NCBI RefSeq assembly: GCF_017353255.1
Contig: NZ_JAFMYU010000032.1
Coordinates: forward strand, 1 to 64,000
Length of the DNA: 64,000 nt
DNA from: Fibrella aquatilis
Lineage (GTDB): Bacteria; Bacteroidota; Bacteroidia; Cytophagales; Spirosomataceae
Direction: 5' to 3'
Of the stretch, positions 17,688 to 27,595 are shown one piece after another (within the stretch, counting starts at the first letter, position 1; each line of letters opens with the position of its first letter). The notes under the pieces are model-generated. The model saw nothing but the letters and a program-made list of their open reading frames with translations. It was not told the DNA's origin and ran no database searches. Both the position numbers and the translations under genes were made by a program.

Positions 17688-17794
17688 AAGTTTAACACGG
17701 TCCGCCGCTGCGGTCCAATGTTTAAAGTTTTGCTACAATATCACTCCGCCTGTTTAGCAGTGCAACTTTAGACATTAAACTTTAAACGTTGGAC
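17688..17794. repeat. HP8 heptad hairpin element
   Basis: Best arms are 17713-17730 and 17777-17794 (one mismatch), with further gtttaaa and gtctaaa type heptamers around them. The GC core at about 17698-17714 repeats the HP1 core. It sits directly upstream of crtI. Confidence 0.78.
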
Positions 17795-17811
17795 ATGGAT
17801 ATAAGCACAAA

Positions 17812-17840
17812 AAAAGTTAGACGCAGGGCATCTAACTTTT
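17812..17840 (-). terminator. Rho-independent terminator after the sigma-factor gene
   Basis: Perfect 10-bp stem (17812-17821/17831-17840). On the minus strand it is followed by a run of seven T, so it should end transcription of the sigma-factor gene before crtI. Confidence 0.75.
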
Positions 17841-17926
17841 CGGAACCTTCCTCTTTTTTAACCAAAAACTACTCAAAATATGGAAGTGGGGTAGTTATGC
17901 CCCAGTGATGAAGCGTAGCTACGACA

Positions 17927-18442
17927 CTACGAAGCGAAGTGGGCATATACGTGCAACTTCGTTTTTAATTCTTTCCGCGCAATGTGGATGCGGTTTTTTA
18001 CCGTCCCGATGGGAATATCCAGTTTAGCGGCAATTTCATGGTATTTAAAACCCCGGAAGTGCATCATAAACGGTGTCCGGTAGGTGTCATCAAGGTTGTT
18101 TACGGCACGAGCAATATCTTCCTGCGCAAATGACGAATAGGCCAGGTTGTCTGTGCTGCTATCTGTCGAATTGATGTAATGCAGGTTATCAGTTGTATCA
18201 ATGAAGGTGTTTTTACGCACCATACGCTGATAGTTTGTAATGAACGTATTTTTCATAATTGTATACAACCATGCTTTAAGATTTGTACCATCGGTATACT
18301 TATCACGGTTGGTGTAGGCTTTCAAAAGGGTATCCTGCAACAAATCGTTGGCATCTTCATTGTCTTTCGTTAGACGAAGCGCGAAAGGACGCAATGACTT
18401 TGAAACTTTGCCAATATGGTTGGTGAATTCGAGCGCTGTCAT
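17927..18442 (-). CDS. ECF-type sigma-70 RNA polymerase sigma factor
   Basis: 171 residues. Region 2 (NEDANDLLQDTLLKAY ... LKAWLYTIMKNTFITNYQR, about 25-80) recognises -10 DNA; region 4 (GFKYHEIAAKLDIPIGTVKNRIHIARKELK, about 130-160) carries the -35-binding helix-turn-helix. No anti-sigma gene is adjacent. Position upstream of crtI-crtB hints at control of carotenoid genes, but a terminator and HP8 lie between, so this is only inferred. Confidence 0.9.
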   Translation of the reverse strand: MTALEFTNHIGKVSKSLRPFALRLTKDNEDANDLLQDTLLKAYTNRDKYTDGTNLKAWLYTIMKNTFITNYQRMVRKNTFIDTTDNLHYINSTDSSTDNLAYSSFAQEDIARAVNNLDDTYRTPFMMHFRGFKYHEIAAKLDIPIGTVKNRIHIARKELKTKLHVYAHFAS

Positions 18443-18810
18443 GATTACGAAAAGTTTTTTGTTGAATCAATCTTGCTTACCCTTAGACAATTACTTGACC
18501 AGACTTTTCGATCACTGACTAAGGCTAACAAAGTTTAGGTTAATACACTCAAAACCAGTCATTTAAAATACCCAAGCTACTCCGTGCCACTATGGGTAGA
18601 TGCTCACTTTAAGCACCATATGGGTAGATATTTCCCCACTTTGTGGAATTGGCCGTGTGTATTTTGTTGAACAATTCTACGGCATAAGTTCAACAAAAAA
18701 AATTATTTACAAAAAATTTTTCACAAAACAGTCCTATTGGCTCAGAATCGCGTTAACTTCTTGTTGCAACTTTGTTGCGAGAACGTATTCAGCGTTGGCT
18801 TACCCCGTTG
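18443..18810. other. Divergent control region, sigma factor / TonB receptor
   Basis: 368 bp, AT-rich, no gene. It contains two direct copies of tatgggtagat (18591-18601 and 18619-18629) and an A/T tract at about 18690-18725. Confidence 0.55.
18591..18629. promoter_or_regulatory. Direct repeat, possible operator
   Basis: The 11-mer tatgggtagat occurs twice with 28-nt spacing in the divergent region. An inverted partial copy (taccca) is at about 18579. The binding protein is unknown. Confidence 0.35.
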
Positions 18811-21183
18811 ATGAGACCTAGTTTACTTTCAATCACCTATAGCCTAATCGTCTTGTTGCTGGCATTGGGGAGCTATCTCCCCTCTCAGGCGCAGTCGGGC
18901 GCTTGCCGTTGTTTTGTAAAAGGCGTAGTACTTGACCGCGAAACGCGCCAGCCCATTCCGGGCGCAACCCTGCTCATTAAAGAAACAGGGCAAGGGGTAA
19001 TAGCCGACGGTCAGGGGGCCTATCGGTTCGAGCATCTCTGCGAAGGCACTTACACCCTTATTGGTCACATTGTGGGCTATGCCGAAACACGTCAGCCAGT
19101 TGTTCTACGCCACCAGGGCGACGAAGCTGAGCAGGATATCATGTTGGGTGAAGAAGTACAGCACCTGCAAAACGTGAATGTGTCGGCCCAAAAAACGGAC
19201 GCGCTGAGTAGTCAGGCTGTTGTGGCTATTCAAGGCCGAACGCTCGATCAGGCACGTGGACAAACTCTGGGTGATCTCTTGAAAACACTCACGGGCGTGA
19301 CCACCCTGCAAACGGGGTCATCGGTAGTGAAGCCGGTTATTCACGGCATGCACAGCAACCGAGTGCTGATCCTGAACAATGGCATCAGGCAGGAGGGGCA
19401 GCAGTGGGGGTCGGAACATGGGCCGGAGATTGATCCGTTTGTGGCTAGCCGGGTGTCGGTGATCAAGGGCGCAGCGGGGGTGCGCTATGGGTCAGACGCC
19501 ATTGGCGGTGTGATTCTGGTCGAGCCTGCGCTACTGCCCACGGCCGGGCCCGTACAGGGGCAGGTGAACCTGATGGGGTTCAGCAATGGGCGGCAGGGCG
19601 TGGCCTCGGCCCAGGTAGAAGGCGTTTTTGGCCCGACCCTGCCCGGCGGCACAACCCGGTTTGGGTGGCGGTTGCAGGGCACGCTGAGAGCCGGTGGCAA
19701 CCAGCAAACGCCGACGTATTATGTAGACAACACGGGCATCCGCGAAGAAAATGGCTCGGCGGCGCTGGCTTACCGGGGCAACGGCTGGCAGACGGAGGTG
19801 TTTTATAGCCGTTTCCAGAGCAAAATCGGCATTTTCACGGGATCGCACATTGGTAGCCTGGCCGACCTGCAACAGGTGCTGCAATCGGGTGAACCGCTGG
19901 TGAAAACGGGCTTTCGCTATGATATTGGTCGACCTTACCAGCAGATACAGCACGACCTACTGAAGTGGCGGACGGCCTACAAAACCGCTGCTGGCACCGA
20001 CTGGAACCTGACCCTGGCTCGCCAAACCGACGACCGCATGGAGTATGACCTGCACCGCCCCCGCAACGACTCCCTGGCCGCGCTCGATTTACCCGAACTG
20101 CGTTTTCAGCTCACCACCTACACAGCCGATCTGGTACGAACGTCGCGGCAGCGGGGCAATTGGAGCCACACGGCGGGCCTGAGCGGTCTGTTCCAATACA
20201 ATATTATGGCGGGCCGACCGCTGATTCCCAATTTCCAGACCTATACGGTGGGGGTGTTTGTGATTGAAAAGCTCCGTCAGCAGCAGTGGGAATATGAGCT
20301 TGGCCTGCGCTACGACTGGCGGCGGATGCAGATATACCGGTATGTGGGCAAGGTGTATGACGACCCCGTTTTTCGGTTTGCCAACCCCTCTGGCACATTT
20401 GGTATCACCCGGTACCACAACGACCACTGGACCACCCGCCTGAACTTAGGCACGGCCTGGCGGGCACCCAACATCAGCGAATTATTCAGCGACGGGGTGC
20501 ACCACGGCGCGGCCGCCTACGAACAGGGCGACGTTAGCCTGCACCCGGAAACGAATTTTAGCACCAGCCTGAGCACCGAATGGCACAGCGCCCGGTGGCA
20601 GGTGGACCTTGATCTGTACTACAACTATATCCAGAACTACATTTACCTGAAACCCCAGGCGGCACCCATCCTGACGGTTCGGGGGGCATTTCCGTTTTTC
20701 AAATACACCCAGACCGATGCCATTTACACCGGTTTCGACGCTACGCTCAACTGGCGGATGGGCATGCGCTGGCAGTGGACCACCAAACCGTCGTACCTCT
20801 ACGTGCAGGACACTCAGCAGCAACAGCCGCTGGTGATGATTCCGCCCAACCGCTGGGAAAACACCCTCCGGTATGACCTGCTGCGCAGCGAAGCCACCCT
20901 GGGCCACTGGCGCAACTCATTTGTGAGCGTGGGGAATCTACTGGTCGATCAGCAGCGGCGCGTACCAGCCAACAGCGATTTCGCCCCGCCCCCACCTGCC
21001 TATTCGCTTTGGAATGTGGCTGTGGGTGGTCTGTGGGCTATTTCCGACAAGCAGAGTGTTGACATCAGCCTTTCGGCTACCAACCTCTTCGACGTTCAAT
21101 ACCGCGACTACATGAACCGCTTCCGCTATTATACCAACGACCTGGGCCGCAACGTGTCGCTGCGGCTGAAATGGCTTTTTTAA
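18811..21183 (+). CDS. TonB-dependent outer-membrane receptor
   Basis: 790 residues. Signal peptide (ends near PSQAQS), a CarboxypepD_reg-like domain (GVVLDRETRQPIPGATLLI ... GAYRFEHL), a plug (TLGDLLKTLTGVTTLQ, HGMHSNRVLILNNGIRQEG, VSVIKGAAGVRYGSDAIGGV) and a 22-strand-type barrel ending in LRLKWLF. Not a SusC type: no SusD partner follows. The plug wording resembles metal or siderophore receptors, but the ligand is not determinable. The frame opens at a TTG (18772); ATG at 18811 precedes the signal peptide. Confidence 0.9.
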   Translation: MRPSLLSITYSLIVLLLALGSYLPSQAQSGACRCFVKGVVLDRETRQPIPGATLLIKETGQGVIADGQGAYRFEHLCEGTYTLIGHIVGYAETRQPVVLRHQGDEAEQDIMLGEEVQHLQNVNVSAQKTDALSSQAVVAIQGRTLDQARGQTLGDLLKTLTGVTTLQTGSSVVKPVIHGMHSNRVLILNNGIRQEGQQWGSEHGPEIDPFVASRVSVIKGAAGVRYGSDAIGGVILVEPALLPTAGPVQGQVNLMGFSNGRQGVASAQVEGVFGPTLPGGTTRFGWRLQGTLRAGGNQQTPTYYVDNTGIREENGSAALAYRGNGWQTEVFYSRFQSKIGIFTGSHIGSLADLQQVLQSGEPLVKTGFRYDIGRPYQQIQHDLLKWRTAYKTAAGTDWNLTLARQTDDRMEYDLHRPRNDSLAALDLPELRFQLTTYTADLVRTSRQRGNWSHTAGLSGLFQYNIMAGRPLIPNFQTYTVGVFVIEKLRQQQWEYELGLRYDWRRMQIYRYVGKVYDDPVFRFANPSGTFGITRYHNDHWTTRLNLGTAWRAPNISELFSDGVHHGAAAYEQGDVSLHPETNFSTSLSTEWHSARWQVDLDLYYNYIQNYIYLKPQAAPILTVRGAFPFFKYTQTDAIYTGFDATLNWRMGMRWQWTTKPSYLYVQDTQQQQPLVMIPPNRWENTLRYDLLRSEATLGHWRNSFVSVGNLLVDQQRRVPANSDFAPPPPAYSLWNVAVGGLWAISDKQSVDISLSATNLFDVQYRDYMNRFRYYTNDLGRNVSLRLKWLF

Positions 21184-21193
21184 TCAGAAGACT

Positions 21194-21652
21194 TCATTTG
21201 CTTTCGTCGCGCAGGGCACGCCGTTTGGTGCCGTAAATAGGGCTGTCGAGGGTTCGGCTGTAGCGCGTGACGGTTTGTTGAACCGTGTAGGGTTGGCCGT
21301 TTACCGCGTAGGTCTGCGCAACCACATCTTGGTATTCAACCACGTCGGCTATGCGAATGACCTGATAAAAAGTGGCCCGATAGCGACGCCACACTTTGCC
21401 ATTTTTGTCGGAATAGCCCCAAACCGTGTTTTTAGGAATGCGCACCACGCTGCCATCCTGCTTCTTGATGACAATCTTTCGGGACAACCACCCGGCGGCT
21501 CGAATACGCTTGATGGTGGTGTCGGGGGCGGTAGCGGGGTCATTCAGGGCTGCGCTACTAGTAAGCAAGCGGTTGGGTTGCACTCGCAGGGGCTGGTATT
21601 TGGCCGAGCAGGCCGATATTAATACCGCAAAAAGAAGCAAGAAGATGCGCAT
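21194..21652 (-). CDS. Hypothetical lipoprotein
   Basis: 152 residues with a clear lipobox (VLISAC, Cys15). The mature protein has a beta-rich segment (KIVIKKQDGSVVRIPKNTVWGYSDKNGK) and ends in basic residues; no family recognised. Convergent with the TonB receptor, only 10 nt apart. Confidence 0.72.
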   Translation of the reverse strand: MRIFLLLFAVLISACSAKYQPLRVQPNRLLTSSAALNDPATAPDTTIKRIRAAGWLSRKIVIKKQDGSVVRIPKNTVWGYSDKNGKVWRRYRATFYQVIRIADVVEYQDVVAQTYAVNGQPYTVQQTVTRYSRTLDSPIYGTKRRALRDESK

Positions 21653-21731
21653 AAAGGTGTCGGGTGAGGATTGCTACACAAAAGTTAAGTAAAATGAATC
21701 GACATTTCATCAAGTCAATCTGTTTCCTTTC

Positions 21732-22226
21732 ATGATACCAACCCTACGCCTACTGACCACGACCGACCTGCCTGCTTATCGCGCCCTCCTCCTACCCGGC
21801 CTTGTGGCTGATGCCGACAGTTTTCGTATTGCCCCGCCCGACGAAGAGAACGCCTCATTTCCCACGCGGGGCGAACCTGACAGTTTCACGCTGGGGGCGT
21901 ATTTGGGTGAACAACTGGCGGGCGTCGTCTCGTTTCAGCGCGAGGGTCAGGACCGGGTCAAGCTGCGGCATAAGGGGCTGTTGTTTCGTATGTATGTCGC
22001 GCCTGAGTGCCGGGGCCGGGGAATTGCCGGGCTGCTGATACAAGGCCTGATTGACCGGGCACGAAACCTGGGCGACATTGAGCAAATCAACCTGACGGTA
22101 GTACATACCAACCCAGCCAAACGTCTCTACGAACGCTTTGGATTCCAGTCATTTTCGCTGGAAAAGCGGGCCATAAAATGGCAGGGAAATTACGTTGATG
22201 AAGAAACGATGGTGTTGTTTCTCTGA
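21732..22226 (+). CDS. GNAT family N-acetyltransferase
   Basis: 164 residues with a standard GNAT fold. The acetyl-CoA pyrophosphate-binding motif is RMYVAPECRGRGIAGLLIQG (about 86-105), followed by NLTVVHTNPAKRLYERFGF. The acceptor is unknown. Single gene, convergent with the next lipoprotein with a 3-nt gap. Confidence 0.88.
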   Translation: MIPTLRLLTTTDLPAYRALLLPGLVADADSFRIAPPDEENASFPTRGEPDSFTLGAYLGEQLAGVVSFQREGQDRVKLRHKGLLFRMYVAPECRGRGIAGLLIQGLIDRARNLGDIEQINLTVVHTNPAKRLYERFGFQSFSLEKRAIKWQGNYVDEETMVLFL

Positions 22227-22229
22227 TGG

Positions 22230-22793
22230 TTAATTCACCGTACCTTCCACATCAAACGGGTGAGCATCGGAAACGGACAGGTGCTGGAACCCCCGCAGCC
22301 GGTAGTGCCGAACACCCCAACCGCCGGACTTAACCGGACCACTTTCCAATAAAATATGCCGTTCTGATTCGTAGAGGAAGTTTTTGGTGACCAGTACGGC
22401 TTCAATCTGCCGGGGCTGGCGCGTGGCAGAATCGAGTTGCACGGTCAATGAACGCACAGTCAAATTCTTTTCCGACGGCTTCAGCGTGTATCGGTACGTG
22501 AGCGAATCGGGGCGGGCAATGGTGTAACTTTGGCGCAGGGCGGGCTTATTGATGTCGGCCTGGGTGAACAGTTCCAATTCACGTTTCCAGTTGACAGTAC
22601 GGGAGGTCAGTTGCTGAGTTTTAGCACCCATCTGCGCCTGCTTGCTCACCATCGGCTTTGTTTTCGACAGCGCCTCAATTTGTCCTTTCACATACCCCAG
22701 CACATCGTAATAGACAGGGGCGGTTTGCTGCCTAGCCGTATTGTCGCAGGCAGAGAAAGTTACCAGAAGTAGAAGGCTAAGAACGTATTTCAT
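22230..22793 (-). CDS. Hypothetical lipoprotein
   Basis: 187 residues; lipobox TFSAC at Cys16. The remainder is predicted beta-rich (SLTYRYTLKPSEKNLTVRSLTVQLD, QIEAVLVTKNFLYESERHILLE), suggesting an LolA-like or immunoglobulin-like periplasmic fold; family not recognised. No operon partner. Confidence 0.7.
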   Translation of the reverse strand: MKYVLSLLLLVTFSACDNTARQQTAPVYYDVLGYVKGQIEALSKTKPMVSKQAQMGAKTQQLTSRTVNWKRELELFTQADINKPALRQSYTIARPDSLTYRYTLKPSEKNLTVRSLTVQLDSATRQPRQIEAVLVTKNFLYESERHILLESGPVKSGGWGVRHYRLRGFQHLSVSDAHPFDVEGTVN

Positions 22794-22901
22794 AAATAAA
22801 AATCGCCCCAGATTGCGTAGACCGAACCCGGTGGGTCAGGGCGCGTTGTGAGTAGCACGTCGCTGGTTTGGCAACAGCAATGAAGCGTGAGTCGTTCGGC
22901 G

Positions 22902-23240
22902 TCAGCGCACAGCAAAACCCGTATGTGCCCGAAGTTCTTCTGGCTGAAAGGCTAGCACGATATCTTCTTTGGGCACACCTGCCTCTACCAGCTCATCGGC
23001 GATAGGCCGGTCAGTACCGTCGTACTCAATCCAGATTTTGTTATTTCTGATTTCTACGTGAATGGAAGGGCCAAATATTCTTGTCTTTCCCCGCCATCCC
23101 ATACGAATGACCTGGTAACGATCATGCTCTTCATCAATGACCAGCTCCCTTACAATTTGGTCTGTTGCAGGCGATGAGCCACTGATATACCAGGGCAACG
23201 TTGACTTTATTGCCTGTCTGTACTGTGCCAGTTTATCCAT
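22902..23240 (-). CDS. XisI-family protein
   Basis: 112 residues matching the XisI (fdxN element excision controlling factor) family along its length: MDKLAQYRQAIKSTL, DEEHDRYQVIRMGWRG, VEIRNNKIWIEYDGTDRPIADEL, GVPKEDIVLAFQPEE and the TGFAVR end. In Anabaena XisI and XisH help control excision of a nif-related element by XisF; elsewhere the function is unknown. It overlaps xisH by 34 bp. No recombinase or nif gene is in this window. Confidence 0.9.
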   Translation of the reverse strand: MDKLAQYRQAIKSTLPWYISGSSPATDQIVRELVIDEEHDRYQVIRMGWRGKTRIFGPSIHVEIRNNKIWIEYDGTDRPIADELVEAGVPKEDIVLAFQPEELRAHTGFAVR

Positions 23241-23647
23241 TGCGAAATCTGTTTAGCCTCGACATCATAAACCATAATTCGTAAGGTACGGTGTTCAATT
23301 AGTCGTCGTCCCAATTTCTGCGTGAAGAAAATCTCGAACTCTGTTCTTGGAACAGCCAAGTATACGATTCGGTCAGGTTCAATATCAGTGAGAACTGACT
23401 CGTACATTTCATATTGGCCTATTGCCTTTTGGACTTCCGTCACTATCGACGCTCCAGCTAATGTTTTAACCTCTATAGCCAACTTATCCTTACCCCGTTG
23501 AACACCAATTGTATTTCGTTCAACTCCCAGATCGACATACAAATTATGTGAGTCGTAGTCCAGATACAACGGGTCATCAGTAATTGTCCAGCCGTCTTTC
23601 ACTAACGCTTCCACGACGATAGTATGGTATAAATCTCTTGCTGCCAT
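23207..23647 (-). CDS. XisH-family protein (putative PD-(D/E)XK nuclease)
   Basis: 146 residues, typical XisH: MAARDLYHTIVVEALVKDGW, ITDDPLYLDYDSHNLYVDLG, DKLAIEVKTLAG. The last has the E-x-K of a PD-(D/E)XK nuclease core preceded by the Asp in YVDLG. It begins 5 nt after gpmI and overlaps XisI, so gpmI-xisH-xisI may be one transcript. Homologues are abundant in cyanobacteria, so horizontal origin is plausible. Confidence 0.9.
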   Translation of the reverse strand: MAARDLYHTIVVEALVKDGWTITDDPLYLDYDSHNLYVDLGVERNTIGVQRGKDKLAIEVKTLAGASIVTEVQKAIGQYEMYESVLTDIEPDRIVYLAVPRTEFEIFFTQKLGRRLIEHRTLRIMVYDVEAKQISQWINWHSTDRQ

Positions 23648-23652
23648 TGCGT

Positions 23653-25227
23653 TTACGCCAACAGGCTTTCGCCGGTCATTTCGGGTGGCTGCGGAATACC
23701 CATCAGGGCTAGAATGGTGGGGGCTATGTCGCCGAGTTTGCCGTTTTTCAGCGCAGGCTGGTAGTCGTTATCCACTAAGATGCACGGTACCAGGCTTGTG
23801 GTGTGGGCGGTGTTGGGGCTGCCGTCGTCGTTGACCATGTAATCGGCGTTGCCATGGTCGGCAATGATGATCGAGGTGTAGCCGTGTTCCAGGCCGGTCG
23901 TGACTACGTCACGGGTAGTGGCATCAACGGTTTCGGCGGCTTTCACCACGGCAGCAAACACACCCGTGTGGCCCACCATATCGGTATTGGCGAAGTTGAG
24001 GCATACAAAATCGACCTCTCCTTTCTTCAGTTCGGCCACAATCGCGTCACGAATACCTTCTGCCGACATGTCGGGTTTCTGGTCGTAGGTCTTCACGGGT
24101 ATGGTCACGGTTTCGCCTCGCTCGTTGACCGTTGTCATCTCTTTTGGCGAGGGCACCAGTAGCCGTGCTTCACCCGCGAAGGGAGCCTCGCGCCCACCCG
24201 AAAAGAAGAACGTAACGTGGGGGTATTTCTCGGTTTCGGCAATGCGAATTTGCTTCCGGCCTGCTTCGGCCACCACTTCGCCGAGGGTCTTTTCGAGGTT
24301 ATCTTTTTCGTAAATGACCTTCACGCCCACAAAATCGGAGTCGTAGTTGGTCATCGTGATGTAGTCGAGGTTGAGCTTGTACATCTGCTGTTCCGGGAAA
24401 TCTTTCTGCGTCAGGGCCATCGTAATCTCGCGGCCCCGGTCGGTACGGAAGTTGAAGCAGATCACCACGTCGCCGTTTTCGATTTTTGCAACGGGCTGAT
24501 GATCAGCCGTTTCCATCACAATGGGCGAAATGAACTCGTCGGTAGTACCAGCTTCATAGCCGTCGCGGATAGCTTGGAACACGCCGTCGCCCTGCGCCCG
24601 GTCACCCACGGCGTTGACCATGGCATCGTAGGCTACCTTCACGCGCTCCCAGCGGTTGTCGCGGTCCATGGCGTAGAACCGACCCACCACGGTGGCGAGC
24701 TTTCCGGTGGTGCTGGCCATGTGTGCCGACAGGTCGGTTAAATAAGCCAGGCCGCTTTTGGGGTCGGTATCGCGGCCGTCGGTGAAAGCGTGGACGAACA
24801 CGTTGGTCAGCCCCTGCTCGTGGGCAATGCTCAGCAGGCCCTTGAGGTGGTCGATGTGCGCGTGAACGCCCCCGTCAGACACCAGCCCGATGAGGTGGAC
24901 TTTTTTGTTACCGGCTTTGGCGCGGGCCAGGGCATCGGCTAAAACGGGTTCGTGTTCGAGGGTATGTTGCTCAACGGCGAGGTTAATTTTCACCAGGTCC
25001 TGATACACAATCCGCCCGGCACCGAGGTTCATATGCCCCACTTCCGAGTTGCCCATTTGCCCGTCGGGCAGGCCAACTGGCAGGCCCGATGCGGCCAGCG
25101 TACTATGCGTGTAGCGGTTCCAGGCGTCGCTAACAAAGGGTGTTTTCGCCGCCGCCAGCGCCGACCGGTCGTTTTGGGTGGTCATACCCCACCCGTCCAT
25201 AATGACGAGGATAACTTTCTTATTCAT
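23653..25227 (-). CDS. gpmI: 2,3-bisphosphoglycerate-independent phosphoglycerate mutase
   Basis: 524 residues. Interconverts 3- and 2-phosphoglycerate with two Mn2+ ions. Catalytic Ser in GQMGNSEVGHMNLGAG, metal sites in VILVIMDGWG, DGRDTDPKSG, CLNFANTDMVGHTG and IADHGNADYM are all seen. ATG at 25227 gives the classic MNKKVILVIMDGWG start; an upstream start at 25284 would only add residues coded by HP9. It shares its strand run with eno, the next glycolytic enzyme. Confidence 0.96.
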   Translation of the reverse strand: MNKKVILVIMDGWGMTTQNDRSALAAAKTPFVSDAWNRYTHSTLAASGLPVGLPDGQMGNSEVGHMNLGAGRIVYQDLVKINLAVEQHTLEHEPVLADALARAKAGNKKVHLIGLVSDGGVHAHIDHLKGLLSIAHEQGLTNVFVHAFTDGRDTDPKSGLAYLTDLSAHMASTTGKLATVVGRFYAMDRDNRWERVKVAYDAMVNAVGDRAQGDGVFQAIRDGYEAGTTDEFISPIVMETADHQPVAKIENGDVVICFNFRTDRGREITMALTQKDFPEQQMYKLNLDYITMTNYDSDFVGVKVIYEKDNLEKTLGEVVAEAGRKQIRIAETEKYPHVTFFFSGGREAPFAGEARLLVPSPKEMTTVNERGETVTIPVKTYDQKPDMSAEGIRDAIVAELKKGEVDFVCLNFANTDMVGHTGVFAAVVKAAETVDATTRDVVTTGLEHGYTSIIIADHGNADYMVNDDGSPNTAHTTSLVPCILVDNDYQPALKNGKLGDIAPTILALMGIPQPPEMTGESLLA

Positions 25228-25238
25228 AAAGAGTGATA

Positions 25239-25310
25239 GAGTGAACGAGTGAACGAGTGAAAGAAGTTGGCGCAGGCCTCTCACTCTTTCACTCGTTCAC
25301 TCGTTCGCTC
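25239..25310. repeat. HP9 hairpin element, 8-nt units
   Basis: Arms 25239-25264 and 25285-25310 match at 25 of 26 positions. Units are gagtgaac (8 nt), related to HP3. The phosphatase stop codon (25281-25283) lies within the element. Confidence 0.85.
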
Positions 25311-25787
25311 TTTAGAAATGATGTACTTAAGCAGCTCACCACAGCAGCGGTGGGCAATCTGGTAGACTTCTTCGAAGACTTCGGGGCCTTCGTAATAGGG
25401 GTCGGGTACGCTGGGTTCGTCGCTGATGGCGGGGTCAAATTCGCGCAGGAGGAAGATGGAGTCGTCGTGCGTTAGCCCGACCGACCGCTGACTGAGTTTC
25501 ATCACCGCCTCGAAATTGCTTTCGTCCATGGCAATGATGTAGTCGAACTGGGCCAGGTCTTCGCCGGTCATGCGGCGGGCGCGGTGCGTGAGGGTAAGCC
25601 CATGCGAGAGGGCATTCTGTCGGGTCCGCAAATCGGGTAGTTGGCCAATGTGGTACGAGGCCGTCCCCGCCGAATCGCACCGGATTTTGTCGCTCAGCCC
25701 CGCCTCGGCCACCAACTGTCGAAACACCCCCTCCGCCACCGGCGACCGACAAATATTTCCGAGACAAGCGAAGAGGAGGGAGATCAT
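25281..25787 (-). CDS. Low-molecular-weight protein tyrosine phosphatase
   Basis: 168 residues from ATG 25787. The P-loop CLGNICRS (Cys8 nucleophile, Arg14) and general acid in PDPYYEG are intact. The final residues (about KERTSERVKE) extend past the usual LMW-PTP end and are coded by HP9, so the tail is probably element-derived. The frame is open further upstream through HP10, but that region is repeat. Its substrate could be a tyrosine kinase of exopolysaccharide synthesis; none is nearby. Confidence 0.92.
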   Translation of the reverse strand: MISLLFACLGNICRSPVAEGVFRQLVAEAGLSDKIRCDSAGTASYHIGQLPDLRTRQNALSHGLTLTHRARRMTGEDLAQFDYIIAMDESNFEAVMKLSQRSVGLTHDDSIFLLREFDPAISDEPSVPDPYYEGPEVFEEVYQIAHRCCGELLKYIISKERTSERVKE

Positions 25788-25793
25788 ATTTTT

Positions 25794-25903
25794 TAATGTA
25801 CAATGCACAATGAATAATGTACAATGAGCTGACGTTTCCAGGCTCACGCAAGCGTATTCGAGCGTCAGCTCATTGTACATTATTCATTGTGCATTGTACA
25901 TTA
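25794..25903. repeat. HP10 heptad hairpin, 41-bp perfect arms
   Basis: Arms 25794-25834 and 25863-25903 are exact complements, loop 28 nt. Units are aatgtac, aatgcac and aatgaat heptamers; the inner stem is gagctgacg. It supplies the stop codon of the DivIC-like gene (25901-25903) and ends 6 nt from the phosphatase start. Confidence 0.93.
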
Positions 25904-26206
25904 CTTTTCTAAGGGTTCATCATTTTCATCCACCAGCACGAACACATCTTCGTTGCGTTTTTTCATCAGGTACTTTTCTCGGGCGTATTTGATGCGGAGG
26001 CGTTGGCTGCCCAGCACCTCTTTTTGTTCGGCCTTGGTTAGCTCGATCTGTTCCTGATAAAAGGCCTTCTCCTGCTCCAGTTCGCGCAGTTTCCACCAGT
26101 TACGGGCCTGCGAACGCAGGTCATTGGCATCGAAAAACAACATCCACAACGCGAACCCGAGGCCCGTGAAGATGTAGAACTTGCGGCGGTGGTTGAGGAG
26201 AGTCAT
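25901..26206 (-). CDS. FtsB/DivIC-like septum formation initiator
   Basis: 101 residues: one membrane helix (FYIFTGLGFALWMLFF, about 10-26), then a coiled coil (KLRELEQEKAFYQEQIELTKAEQKEVLG) and the conserved REKYLMKKRNEDVFVLVDE block. Members of this family form the FtsL/FtsB/FtsQ-type complex of the divisome. Location next to eno matches the conserved eno-ftsB order of many bacteria. The terminal codon TAA is in HP10. Confidence 0.9.
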   Translation of the reverse strand: MTLLNHRRKFYIFTGLGFALWMLFFDANDLRSQARNWWKLRELEQEKAFYQEQIELTKAEQKEVLGSQRLRIKYAREKYLMKKRNEDVFVLVDENDEPLEK

Positions 26207-26212
26207 GTTCTG

Positions 26213-26309
26213 ATTTACGATGTACGATTTACGATTTACGATTTATTGCTTTCACCAGAGCATGAATACTCTGGCGAAAGCAATAAATCGTAAATCGTAC
26301 ATCGTAAAT
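26213..26309. repeat. HP11 heptad hairpin with a 7-nt arm difference
   Basis: Left arm 26213-26260 (48 nt) and right arm 26269-26309 (41 nt) pair fully except for one extra acgattt unit in the left arm and one mismatch. Units are gatttac and gatgtac. It separates eno from the DivIC-like gene. Confidence 0.9.
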
Positions 26310-26311
26310 TT

Positions 26312-27595
<1,284 letters not shown>

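Noticed and set aside
22902-23647. XisH/XisI as proof of an excisable element in this window
   Set aside because: No recombinase gene or flanking direct repeats were seen, so only the protein families are claimed.
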